Shown here one piece after another: positions 42,601 to 50,438 of a DNA stretch of 64,000 nt. Below the pieces are notes generated by a model. That model worked only from the letters and a program-made list of their open reading frames with translations, ran no database searches and was not told the DNA's origin. Source of the stretch: Micromonospora sp. MH99 (GTDB lineage Bacteria > Actinomycetota > Actinomycetes > Mycobacteriales > Micromonosporaceae). The position numbers and the translations under genes were made by a program. The stretch covers positions 62,001 through 126,000 of the forward strand of contig NZ_MUZA01000012.1 in the NCBI RefSeq assembly GCF_021442385.1. Reading direction: 5' to 3'. The stretch's first letter is position 1. Each line of letters starts with the position of its first letter.

Positions 42601-45445
42601 ACTCGGCGCGCTCGGCGGTGAGCCGCCGCATGAGGTCCTCGGTGGACTCCTCCCCCACCTCGACCGGATCGGTGGTGGTGGTGGACGTGGCCGTGGCCGT
42701 GGTGGGCCCGCGCTCGATCGCCGCGCTGAGCTCCGGCGCCTGCTCGCAGGGGCTGGTCAGGAAGGAGAACGCGGCGCCTACCTCCAACGGCCGCACGAAC
42801 CGCCCGTCGAACAGCGCCGCCGGGGCCGGGGCCGCGCCGACGACGTACGCGGCGCCGGCGACCCGCAGCAGACTCGCGAGCGAGTCGTCGTCGGTGTCCA
42901 CGGCGACCGCCGGGACGTCAGTGACAGTCGTGGCCAGTCCCGTGAGCACCCGCCCGGGCCCGACCTCGACGAACAGGTCGGTGCTCTTGGCGGCGAACGC
43001 GACGGCCTGGTTGAACAGGACCGGGTCGGTGATCTGGCGGCGCAGGAGGCCCCGCACGTCGGTACCGGCGGGCAGCACCTCACCGGTGACGGTGGAGACC
43101 ACCCGGGCGCCGACCTGGTGGAAGGTCTCGCCGGCGAGGGCGTCGGCGAACGTGTCCGCGGCCGGCGCGACAAGCGGGGAGTGGAAGGCGTGCGAGACCC
43201 GCAGCCGCGTCGCGCTCAGGCCGGCGGCCCGAGCCTTGTGGCAGACCGCCTCGATCGCGTCGACAGATCCGGAGACGACCGTGTGCTCGGGCCCGTTGTA
43301 GGCAGCCACCACCACCGGCAGCCCCGCGATGATCCCGTCGACCGTCTCCGGGGGCGCCCCGATGTCGGCCATCGTGCCGGCCTGGCTGTACCCGGCCATG
43401 GTCCGGCCCCGGACGCCTGCGACGCGCAGGAGCGCCTCCTCGTCGAGGACGCCGGCCCACTGCAGGGCCACGATCTCGCCGAGGCTGTGCCCGATCGCGG
43501 TGGACGCCTCGATGCCGAGCAGCGCCAGGGCGTGCTGCCCGGCCAGTGACCCGGCGACGATGCGCGGCTGGGCGACCTCGGTCGCGACGACGTCGCTGCC
43601 GGTGGGCAGCGCGGCGCGCAGGTAGACGTCGTCGACCTCGGCGAACCGCCGCCGCAGCGCGCCGCCGCTGACGCCGCGTCCGGAACCCTGCCCTGGGAAG
43701 AGGAAGCTGATCCGGGCCGGGCCGCTGACGTGCCCGAGCAGGAACCGGCCGTCGGGGCGGATCAGTGCCGCCTCGCCGGATTCGACGGCCTCGCGGGCCG
43801 CGGTCAACAGCCGCTGCGCCTCCTCGGGTGACGAGGCCACGATCGCGGCCCGGAACGGCCGGTCCTGCAGGTCGCGGTGGAGCGTCGCCGCCAGGTCGCC
43901 CAGCTCCGCGTACGAGATCGCGGACACGAAGTCGCTCAGCTCGGCGAGCCGGACGGCCAGTTCCTGGGGCGAGGCCGCGTCCACCAGCAGCAGCTCGGCG
44001 TCCTGGGCGGAGGCGGCCAGGGTGCGGACGCGGCGATCCGGCACGGGCCGGCGCGGGCCGTGGCGTTCGAGCACGACGTGCGTGTTGATGCCGCCGAAGC
44101 CCATGGCGGTGATGCCGGCCCGCACCGGGACCGCGCTCGGCCACGCCTCGGCCTTGCGCAGGGTGCGCAGCCGGGCGCCGTCGGCGGTGAGAATCTCGTG
44201 GGGGTCGACGGAGCCGACGCTCGGGGGAAGCACCTCGTGGTGCACGGCCATCGCGGCGCGGATGAAACCGGCCACCCCGGCGGCGGCCTTGGTGTGACCG
44301 ATCATCCCCTTGACCGAGCCGATGACGGCCGGCGGCGCGTCGGGATTCGCCGTCTCGCGGGCGCTGGACAGCGCCGTGAGCTCGGTGGTGTCCCCGACCT
44401 TGGTGCCGGTGCCGTGCCCCTCGAACAGCCCGACGGTGTCGATGCCGAATCCGGCCCGGTCGTACGCGCGGCGCAGGGCGAGCTGGTAGCCGTCGACCTC
44501 GGGCCGGGTGATGCCACCGCGGCCGTCGGACGAGACGCCCCAGCCGGCCACCGAGGCGTAGATCCGGTGACCCGCCTCGGCGGCCTCGTCGGCGCGCATC
44601 AGGACCAGCATGCCGCAGCCCTCACCCGGCCAGAACCCGTTGGAGGCGCGGTCGTAGACCCGCATCTCCCCGCTGGCCAGGGCGCCGGTCTTCGCGAAGC
44701 CGATGACCTCGAACGGGTCGATGGACAGGTCGACGCCGCCGGCGATCGCGACGTCCAGTTCTCCGTCCAGCAGGGCCCGGCTCGCGGTCACCACGGACAG
44801 CAGCGACGACGAGCAGGCGCCGTCGACGGTGTAGCCGCCGCCCTTGAGGTCGAAGTGGTTGCAGATGCGTCCGGCGATCGTGTTCGCCAGGGCACCGGCG
44901 AGCGTGTCCTCGTTCACCGGCGGGAACGGGCTCTTGTACGCCTCCTCGTAGGTGGCGAGGAAGGCCGACAGCTTCTCGTCGTCCCAGCCCTCGGCCCGCA
45001 ACGCCGCGGCCACGGTCCGCCGCACGTACGGCCAGCGCAGCCGCATCTGGTTGGCGCGGGAGAACTCACCGGTCAACGTGTTGCCGACGATGACGCCCGT
45101 GCGTTCCTGGGGCAGGCCCTCGCCGGCCGGGAAACCGGCGTCGGCCAGTGCCGTCGCGGCGGTCTCCAGGGCCAGCCAGTGGGCCAGATCGGTCGACCGG
45201 TACGTGCTCCCGGCGACCTTGTAGCCGACCCGGTCGAACTCGTAGCCCTCGATGACCGCGGCGTTGCGCGCGTAGAAGCGGTCCGGGGCGGCCGGGTCGG
45301 CGTCGAAGTAGTCGTCGGCGTTCATCCGGACGTCGGGGAGCCGCCGGAACGCCCGGCGACCCGCGATCGCGTTCTCCCACAGTTCCTGCGGTGAACGGGC
45401 GTCGGGGTAGCGGCACGCCATCCCCACCACGGCGATACTTGTCAT
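39656..45445 (-). CDS. pksE: Iterative enediyne polyketide synthase (PKSE)
   Basis: This 1929-residue type I iterative PKS has the domain order unique to enediynes. KS (1-460; Cys211 in GACSSS, His344, His384) and AT (about 575-870; Ser654 in GHSLGE) are followed by a Thr/Glu linker (914-937) and ACP (about 938-1010; Ser968 in DDLHLSSI). KR (about 1195-1425; TGGGKG at 1203, Tyr1347) and DH (about 1470-1650; His1477) follow, and a C-terminal phosphopantetheinyl transferase (about 1735-1929; Asp1826 and Glu1828 in GCDLES, Glu1872 in WTAVEA). All catalytic residues I can place are present. In the PPTase helix, Val stands where many Sfp-type enzymes have Lys (WxxKE). The enzyme builds the polyene precursor from malonyl-CoA and activates its own ACP. 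It overlaps the DUF1702 gene by 4 bp. Sequence reading alone does not separate 9- from 10-membered products. Confidence 0.97.
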   Translation of the reverse strand: MTSIAVVGMACRYPDARSPQELWENAIAGRRAFRRLPDVRMNADDYFDADPAAPDRFYARNAAVIEGYEFDRVGYKVAGSTYRSTDLAHWLALETAATALADAGFPAGEGLPQERTGVIVGNTLTGEFSRANQMRLRWPYVRRTVAAALRAEGWDDEKLSAFLATYEEAYKSPFPPVNEDTLAGALANTIAGRICNHFDLKGGGYTVDGACSSSLLSVVTASRALLDGELDVAIAGGVDLSIDPFEVIGFAKTGALASGEMRVYDRASNGFWPGEGCGMLVLMRADEAAEAGHRIYASVAGWGVSSDGRGGITRPEVDGYQLALRRAYDRAGFGIDTVGLFEGHGTGTKVGDTTELTALSSARETANPDAPPAVIGSVKGMIGHTKAAAGVAGFIRAAMAVHHEVLPPSVGSVDPHEILTADGARLRTLRKAEAWPSAVPVRAGITAMGFGGINTHVVLERHGPRRPVPDRRVRTLAASAQDAELLLVDAASPQELAVRLAELSDFVSAISYAELGDLAATLHRDLQDRPFRAAIVASSPEEAQRLLTAAREAVESGEAALIRPDGRFLLGHVSGPARISFLFPGQGSGRGVSGGALRRRFAEVDDVYLRAALPTGSDVVATEVAQPRIVAGSLAGQHALALLGIEASTAIGHSLGEIVALQWAGVLDEEALLRVAGVRGRTMAGYSQAGTMADIGAPPETVDGIIAGLPVVVAAYNGPEHTVVSGSVDAIEAVCHKARAAGLSATRLRVSHAFHSPLVAPAADTFADALAGETFHQVGARVVSTVTGEVLPAGTDVRGLLRRQITDPVLFNQAVAFAAKSTDLFVEVGPGRVLTGLATTVTDVPAVAVDTDDDSLASLLRVAGAAYVVGAAPAPAALFDGRFVRPLEVGAAFSFLTSPCEQAPELSAAIERGPTTATATSTTTTDPVEVGEESTEDLMRRLTAERAELPIELVRPDSRLLDDLHLSSITIGQVANQLAQRLELPPAQMPLNFATATVRELAATMETLARTARDSDATATPVVAGVAGWARPWRLDLDEVPLPAVPGDATAANGPWHVHASADHPFAAALGAALEQAGLGGGVLVCLPPDCTEEQLEPALRGAQQAISTGSTRFVLVGHGRGAAAIARTLHLEAPSVRVTVVHLPAAGDPAVELVVREVAATTSFTEVHHDDGVRRVPTLRALPVRPATAVAPLGPDDVLLVTGGGKGITAECALALATDSGASLAVLGRSDPAEDAELAANLARIATAGVTVRYARADVTDAAAVRQAVQDLSAELGTITGVLHGAGRNEPAGLTSLDPAAFRRTLAPKVDGLRAVLDAVEKPRLRLLVTLGSIIGRAGLRGEAHYATANDWLAEETVAFSRAYPECRTRCLEWSVWSGVGMGERLSVVESLSREGVTPITPDQGIAILRRLVADTTAPVVVVISGRTEGIHTVRYHQPALPLLRFVDRALVRYHQVELVVETELNVGTDRYLEDHDLDGNLLFPAVFGMEAMAQVAAALSGADVLPVIERAEFLRPIIVAPHGHTRIRVAALVTDDDVVEVAIRSEETGFTADHFTARLRLGADTVPDGPPDQVPDGLAPASIAPLDDLYGDTLFQGGRFQRLRQYHRAAARHVDAIVEADDSTAWFAPYVSATLLLGDPGVRDALMHGNQVCVPDATLLPVGVERIHPGGEKLSSARELRYCATERERDGDTYVYDIALRTESGMTVERWEGLRLRAVRKQDGAGPWVPPLLGSYLERVLGDLGLTGVAVAIEPDAVSPEPGEHTATRRRNSVRAVGQALGRPVEITYRPDGRPEVAGEHTVSIAHGAGVTLAVAGTGVLGCDLESVARRSPEEWKGLLGPHAELAEQLAGDSGEDADTASTRVWTAVEAMQKAGLPMRGPLVLGGTARPGWVLFAAGGARAASFVTSLRGSDGRVVITVLAGAEG

Positions 45446-46425
45446 TGCTCACTCGGCTTTCGTGTCGCTGGCGACGGGTCGAAGGCATTCCTGATGCGCT
45501 GGCGCCACACCTCGTAGGCGGGCAGGACGTCGTCCGGGGGCAGCCCGACCCGCGCCTCGTCGGTCACCCGCGTCGCGTCGCTCACCGTCATGCCACAGAG
45601 GACACGGGTCGCCAGCTCGTTGTGCGGCGTGACGAGGTCGGCGCGCAGCCGGGCCGCGGCGCCGAACGACGCGCCCTGCGCGAGGTCCGGCCGGTACGTC
45701 CCCGCGCACTCGGCGAGCCAGGTCAGTTCCCGTTCACTCGCGCCGCCCGCGTAGCAGACGGCGAGGCCCGCCCCGGCGTACAGGTCGCGCCGGCGTTCGG
45801 CGGGGAACTCGTCGAGGAGGCGGACGAGCTGCTCCGGGTCCGTTCCGGCGACGAACCAGCAGGCCCGGCCGATGCCCTGGTCGATGGCGCGTACCGAATA
45901 GTCCCGGGGGCCGTCGGCAGGCCAGGCGAAGGTGGACGGCCGATACCGCTGGCGCACGTACCTGTCGGTCTTGAAGTACGCCTCGTGGAACCCGTAGCCG
46001 TCCAGAACGAGCCAGCGCAGCAGCGGGTCCGGGGCGTACAGGCGGGGCCACAGCAGACGCGGCAGGCGGGCCATCGCCCAGCCCACTCCGACGTACGCCA
46101 TGTAGACGTGCTCGTCGTGGTCGGCGAGGAACCGCGCGACGTGCCGCGACCGCCCGGGCAGGGCGTCGCGGATGGCGAAGGCCATCGCGGCGCCCTCGTA
46201 GGCGAAGCCCCGGTACGCGGCAGGCGTGGCCTCGACGGTGGGTGCCGCATCCGCCGGGCCGTGCGCCTCCGCGGCGGCCCCGAATCCGTGCAGGAACGAG
46301 CTGCCGACTGTTTCGAGGCGCTCGCGGGCCTGTTCGTCCTTGAGATGGAATCCGCGCGTGCTGACTTTGGTCTCCCGCACGTCGGGGGTCATAATACGAC
46401 GTCGCAGTCTGGTCAATGAACTCAT
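45442..46425 (-). CDS. unbL: UnbL-type DUF1702 protein of the enediyne cassette (E3)
   Basis: This 327-residue soluble protein has the length and position of UnbL/E3 and belongs to DUF1702. Landmarks are GFAYEGAAMAFAIRDAL, YMAYVGVGWAMARLPRLLWPRL, LVLDGYGFHEAYF, and AIDQGIGRACWFVAGTDPEQL. No cofactor motif is visible. The ATG at 46425 has CCGGAG six bases upstream. It is the first gene of the core operon and overlaps the PKS start, so the DUF1702 protein and PKS are made together. A second DUF1702 protein is encoded at 50439-51422. The function is unknown for the whole family, although it is present in every enediyne cassette. Confidence 0.85.
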   Translation of the reverse strand: MSSLTRLRRRIMTPDVRETKVSTRGFHLKDEQARERLETVGSSFLHGFGAAAEAHGPADAAPTVEATPAAYRGFAYEGAAMAFAIRDALPGRSRHVARFLADHDEHVYMAYVGVGWAMARLPRLLWPRLYAPDPLLRWLVLDGYGFHEAYFKTDRYVRQRYRPSTFAWPADGPRDYSVRAIDQGIGRACWFVAGTDPEQLVRLLDEFPAERRRDLYAGAGLAVCYAGGASERELTWLAECAGTYRPDLAQGASFGAAARLRADLVTPHNELATRVLCGMTVSDATRVTDEARVGLPPDDVLPAYEVWRQRIRNAFDPSPATRKPSEQ

Positions 46426-46709
46426 CGTATGCTCCGGCCTTCCCGCTGAGACCTCATTGTTACGCGACTATGCGCGACGGAACTTCTCCAACATTGCGGC
46501 GGTTGCCGATGACGCGGGGAAGGTGGCAGGTTTCCGCAGGTCAAAGCCATCTGCCGGCGACCGAGTGGATAGTGGACAGCGGGAATGACCATTGCGGCGC
46601 GGTTAGCGCAACACAGGAGATGGACTCGGGGGCGGCCCGATACCACGATGACTGGCATCCGACCGACACCTCCGGAATTGACATCCGGACTTCCTCGAAG
46701 GAGCGTGCC
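46426..46709. promoter_or_regulatory. Divergent promoter region of the enediyne core
   Basis: This 284-bp region separates the core operon from the plus-strand oxidoreductase operon and is less GC-rich than its surroundings. It must hold the promoters of both. No perfect palindrome stands out. GGTTTCCGCA near 46530 resembles GGTTTCCACA in the inverted repeat upstream of the epoxide hydrolase gene. Confidence 0.5.
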
Positions 46710-47279
46710 GTGGAATCCGACGAAGCGGCCGAACACCGGGTGCGTACGATGATTCTGGAGGCATTTGCCGACACCATCATCCCGGGTGAGAAGCGCGGCC
46801 CTGACGATGCGGCGATCGCCGGCGTCGACGTCGGCGGCGGTGCCGTCGCGGGTGGCGCGATCGAACTGCTCGAAGACCCCGCCGGAGGGCTGGCACCGGC
46901 GCTCGACACGATCTGCGTGGAACTCGACGAGTACGCCCGGGAGCACGCCGCCACCACGGGCCTCGACCTGAACCCGGACCTGCCGCCCTTCGTGGGCCTG
47001 CCGTTCGAGTCCCGGACCGCGCTGATCGAGAAGCTGACCAGCCCCGATCACCCGGACAAGCAGATGTGGGTGGGGTTGGCGCTCTTCTGCAACATGGCCT
47101 TCGACAGCGCGCCACACCTGCACACCGTGGAGGCGCTGGCCACCGGGCATCCGGGCCTGCTCGCGATGGGCTACGAGACGCCCGACTCGGACGGGCTCTG
47201 GCGGTTCCCCACGTTCTCGTACGGCCGGCAGCTCGCCAACCCCCATCCGTCCACCACCGCAACGGGGAGCCCCGCATGA
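46710..47279 (+). CDS. DUF5987 / gluconate-dehydrogenase-subunit-3-like small protein
   Basis: This 189-residue protein starts with acidic residues, then MILEAFADTIIPGEKRGPDDAAIAGVDVGGG (residues 14 on), a pattern like the small subunit (subunit 3) of membrane gluconate 2-dehydrogenases, and ends with FPTFSYGRQLANPHPSTTAT. I also consider it a member of the actinobacterial DUF5987 group. There is no signal peptide. The GTG at 46710 follows AAGGAG at six bases. The stop overlaps the GMC gene by 4 bp. The pair therefore looks like a small subunit and its flavoprotein, coexpressed from the start of the plus-strand operon. Confidence 0.75.
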   Translation: MESDEAAEHRVRTMILEAFADTIIPGEKRGPDDAAIAGVDVGGGAVAGGAIELLEDPAGGLAPALDTICVELDEYAREHAATTGLDLNPDLPPFVGLPFESRTALIEKLTSPDHPDKQMWVGLALFCNMAFDSAPHLHTVEALATGHPGLLAMGYETPDSDGLWRFPTFSYGRQLANPHPSTTATGSPA

Positions 47280-48913
47280 CGGCCACCGAGTCCACCGACG
47301 TCCTGGTCATCGGCAGCGGCTTCGGAGGCGCCATCGCCGCGTACCACCTCGCCGCCGGCGGCGCCCGGGTGACGGTCCTGGAGCGCGGTCCGTGGCTCAA
47401 GGCCGACGATTTCGAGCACGACTTCAAGCTGGGATCGTCGTACACCCGGGTCTTCGACTTCGTCATCGGTGACGGCATGAGCGTGCTGGGTGGCAACTGC
47501 GTGGGCGGCGGCAGCGTCGTCTACTTCGCCACGATGCCGCGGGCGCCACGTTTCGTCTTCGAGCGCCACGGCAGCATCGGGCGACGCATGTGGCCCGCCG
47601 CCATCAGCCGCGACACCCTGGAGCCCTGGTACGACCGGGTGGCCGAGGCACTGCCGATCACCCAGCAGACCTGGGACCGGGTTCCGTACGCCGGTGGCCT
47701 GTTCGGCGCCGCCTGCCACCACGCCGGACGTACCGCCAACCCGGCGCCGTCGGCCATCGACGTGGACATGTGCACGAACTGCAACTGGATGATGGCCGGC
47801 TGCCGCTTCGACGCCAAACGCTCGCTGCTGCTCAACTACCTGCCGGCCGCCCTGGCGCACGGCGCCGAGATCCGGCCGCTGCACGAGGTGCAGCACCTGG
47901 TCCGTAACGACGACGGCAGCTACCGGGTCCACTATCGCGTGGTCGACGAGGAGGACTACCGGATCCTGCACGGCGAGGGGACGATCGACGCGAAGATCGT
48001 CGTGATCGCCGCCGGCGCGGGCGCCACACCGGTGATCCTGCAACGGTCGGAGCCCCATCTGGGCCGGATGCCGCAGGCGGTCGGGCGGTACTTCTCCGGC
48101 AACGGTGAGCGCCTCAACACTGCCGTGTTCGACGAGGACCGGGTCCGCGAGGTGCTGAAGCTGTCGCGGCCGGACGGACGGGCCTACGAGGCGTACCAGA
48201 TCGGGCGGGGCCCGACGGTCGCCAGCTGGGACCGGCTCGACGGCACCCTGCCCGAGTACGAGCGGTACTCCCTCGAACAGCTCTACTTCCCGCCGGCGCT
48301 GGGCACGATCCTGGCGCAGGTGCCCGACGCGAGCCCCAGCTGGTTCGGCCGGGACAAGAAGGAGATGCTGCGCCGCTGGCAGTCGTGGCTGACGATCTTC
48401 ACCATGTCGGAGGACGACAACGAGGGCGTCTTCGGCCCGCCGCCGGAGACCGGCAACGCCCACCGCTTCTCGCAGCAGATGCTGGGCCACGGCCCATTGC
48501 GGTACCAGCCCACGGCGAACACCCGGCGCGGGTGGTCCCTGGCCGACGCCGACGTCAAGGACATCCTTGAGCGCGACGGGCTCTCCCGCGTGATGCCGTG
48601 GACCAACGACCTGGTGGGCGCCTACACCGTGCATCCCCTGGCCTCGTGCCGCATCGGCGACGACCCGGCGACGTCGGCGCTTGACGACCGCCACGAGCTG
48701 CGGGGGCATCCGGGCATCTTCGTGACCGACGGATCGGCGGTGCCCGGCGCGCTGACCGTCAATCCGGCGTCGACGATCGCGGCCCTCGCCGAACGCGCCA
48801 TGCCGGGCATCGTGCGGGCCGCGCGGGAACGGGGTGTCGAGGTGACCTACGGTGCGCCGTCGCCGGACGGCGAGACCGCCGGACGGCGTGCGGTCGCCCA
48901 CCTGCGGTCATGA
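47276..48913 (+). CDS. GMC-family FAD oxidoreductase
   Basis: This 545-residue flavoprotein has a Rossmann FAD site at residues 10-25 (VIGSGFGGAIAAYHLA) and GGNCVGGGSVVYFA near 75-88. The Cys cluster CTNCNWMMAGCRFDAK near 166-181, conserved in the gluconate-2-dehydrogenase and cholesterol-oxidase-like branch, is present, as is a C-terminal GMC domain with VHPLASCRIGDD (catalytic His) and ALTVNPASTIAALAER. It should oxidise an alcohol of the enediyne core or a peripheral unit. Many enediyne clusters contain a similar oxidoreductase (E9 in C-1027). Overlaps of 4 bp at both ends tie it to the DUF5987-like and CMD-like genes. The natural electron acceptor is unknown. Confidence 0.88.
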   Translation: MTATESTDVLVIGSGFGGAIAAYHLAAGGARVTVLERGPWLKADDFEHDFKLGSSYTRVFDFVIGDGMSVLGGNCVGGGSVVYFATMPRAPRFVFERHGSIGRRMWPAAISRDTLEPWYDRVAEALPITQQTWDRVPYAGGLFGAACHHAGRTANPAPSAIDVDMCTNCNWMMAGCRFDAKRSLLLNYLPAALAHGAEIRPLHEVQHLVRNDDGSYRVHYRVVDEEDYRILHGEGTIDAKIVVIAAGAGATPVILQRSEPHLGRMPQAVGRYFSGNGERLNTAVFDEDRVREVLKLSRPDGRAYEAYQIGRGPTVASWDRLDGTLPEYERYSLEQLYFPPALGTILAQVPDASPSWFGRDKKEMLRRWQSWLTIFTMSEDDNEGVFGPPPETGNAHRFSQQMLGHGPLRYQPTANTRRGWSLADADVKDILERDGLSRVMPWTNDLVGAYTVHPLASCRIGDDPATSALDDRHELRGHPGIFVTDGSAVPGALTVNPASTIAALAERAMPGIVRAARERGVEVTYGAPSPDGETAGRRAVAHLRS

Positions 48914-49899
48914 GTTTCACGGTCGCCGGGCTCGCCCGGCGGAGCACCTTCGCGCACCTGCGATACGTCTCCCCGGTGCCTCCGGGGGCCGCGCCGGTGC
49001 CGGTCCGCCGGGTGTACGAGCAGGTCGAACGTGACTTCGGCCTGCTCGCGCCGCCCATCGCCCTGCACGCCCCCGCGCCGGGGCTGCTCGCCGCGGCCTG
49101 GTGCATGCTGCGCGAGACGCTGCTCGTCTCGGGCACGACGAGCCGTCGCGAGCGCGAGGCGGTGGCGGCAGCGGTGTCGGCGGCCAACGCCTGCCCCTAC
49201 TGCGTTGACGTCCACCAGGCAGCCGTACGCGGGCTCGGGCGCCGGGGCACCTCGCCGCCGCCGCTGCCGACGGTCCTGTCGCCGGAGCTGATCGGCGTGG
49301 CCGTCGACTTTCACTACCTCAACCGTATGGTGAACGTCTTCCTACGGGAATCACCGCTGGCGGCGGTTCCCGCTCCCCTGCTCGGTGGCGCCCGGAGCGT
49401 CGCGGCACGGTTGATGGGTCGGCTGGCCGGTCGGGAGGCGGTGGCCGGGCAGTCCCTGCCGCTGCTGCCCGGCACGGCCGGCACCGTTCGGCGCCTACCG
49501 GACGACCTCCGGTGGGCTGCGGGGCTGCCGCACGTCGCCGCCGCCATGACCGGAGCGGTGGCGGTGATCGAGGACGCCGGGCAGCGGGCGGTGCCTCCTG
49601 CCGTACGGCAGTTGGTACGCGAGTGCCTCGTCGACGACGCCGCCCCTGGCGACCTGGCGGGCATGGCGGACTGGCTCGACAGGCGGCTGGCGGGGCTCTC
49701 CGTCGCCGACCGGGCGACCGGACGACTGGCGATGCTCGCCGCCTTCGCCTCGTACCGGGTTTCCGACTCGGCGGTTGCCGCGGTACGCGCCGAGGGCCAC
49801 GACGACGTCGCGTTGCTCGCCCTGGCGGCCTGGGCCGCCCTGACCGCGGCACGCCGGCACGGCGACGTGCTGGCCACCGCGTACGAGGCGGTCGGCTGA
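48910..49899 (+). CDS. AhpD/carboxymuconolactone-decarboxylase-like protein 1
   Basis: This 329-residue all-helical protein has the AhpD-type redox motif NACPYC with Cys95 and Cys98 and His102 (CPYCVDVH). It is about twice the size of ordinary CMD-domain proteins. The motif VAVDFHYLNRMVNVFL near residues 131-147 and the tail LAAFASYRVSD recur in the protein at 56534-57649, so the two are paralogues. The ATG overlaps the GMC stop by 4 bp. Such proteins act as thiol-disulfide or peroxide reductases or as decarboxylases. Here a redox role in enediyne maturation or protection is an inference from context. Confidence 0.8.
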   Translation: MSFTVAGLARRSTFAHLRYVSPVPPGAAPVPVRRVYEQVERDFGLLAPPIALHAPAPGLLAAAWCMLRETLLVSGTTSRREREAVAAAVSAANACPYCVDVHQAAVRGLGRRGTSPPPLPTVLSPELIGVAVDFHYLNRMVNVFLRESPLAAVPAPLLGGARSVAARLMGRLAGREAVAGQSLPLLPGTAGTVRRLPDDLRWAAGLPHVAAAMTGAVAVIEDAGQRAVPPAVRQLVRECLVDDAAPGDLAGMADWLDRRLAGLSVADRATGRLAMLAAFASYRVSDSAVAAVRAEGHDDVALLALAAWAALTAARRHGDVLATAYEAVG

Positions 49900-49912
49900 C
49901 CGGCGCACGATC

Positions 49913-49943
49913 ACAGGCCCGGCCGGATGTCGGCCGGGCCTGT
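49913..49943. terminator. Perfect 13-bp hairpin between convergent operons
   Basis: The arms 49913-49925 and 49931-49943 pair perfectly around a 5-nt loop between the CMD-like gene and the SCP2 gene. It is a bidirectional terminator. Confidence 0.85.
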
Positions 49944-49955
49944 CTCGGTGCGCTG

Positions 49956-50405
49956 TCAGACCTTCGGCACGTCGAACAGGGAGGGGAACTTCGCGATCAG
50001 CGCGAGGTCGCCCCGGGTGCGCAGTCGGCCCTTCATCGTCAGCACGACCGGATGCGCGTTGCCCGTCACCACCAGCAGGAAGTCGGCCCCGCCGATCGTC
50101 AGCGTCAGCTTCGGCTCGCGATCGGCGACCGGCGACACCCGGCACACCCCGTCCGCGATCTCCAGCTGGTAGCGGTCGACACCGCCGTCGGGGCGGTCAC
50201 CGATCACCCAGTGGATGACGGCGTCGAGACCTGCGGCCCGGTCGGCCCGGAACACGTCAGGCATCCGCCGGAACACCTCCCGCAACAGGGCGTCCCGGCG
50301 TTCCCCGCTCATCAGCGCGCGGACGTCCGGCATCGGGGTGCTCTTGACGAAGATGGCGAGATCACGGGGCGCCAGCGCCGCCGGATCGGCGTTGTTGGTG
50401 GTCAT
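49956..50405 (-). CDS. SCP2 sterol-carrier-domain protein
   Basis: This 149-residue protein has an SCP2-like lipid-binding domain (about residues 50-145: IHWVIGDRPDGGVDRYQLEIADGVC, PKLTLTIGGADFLLVVTGNAHPVVLTMKGRLRTRGDL-type sequence). The family binds hydrophobic ligands. In the enediyne context it might hold a polyene or late intermediate, which is speculative. The ATG at 50405 has AGAGGAG upstream. It follows the second DUF1702 gene by 33 bp and probably shares its transcript. Confidence 0.82.
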   Translation of the reverse strand: MTTNNADPAALAPRDLAIFVKSTPMPDVRALMSGERRDALLREVFRRMPDVFRADRAAGLDAVIHWVIGDRPDGGVDRYQLEIADGVCRVSPVADREPKLTLTIGGADFLLVVTGNAHPVVLTMKGRLRTRGDLALIAKFPSLFDVPKV

Positions 50406-50438
50406 CGAAGGCTCCTCTGGTCGTCGTCCGCGGCGGTC

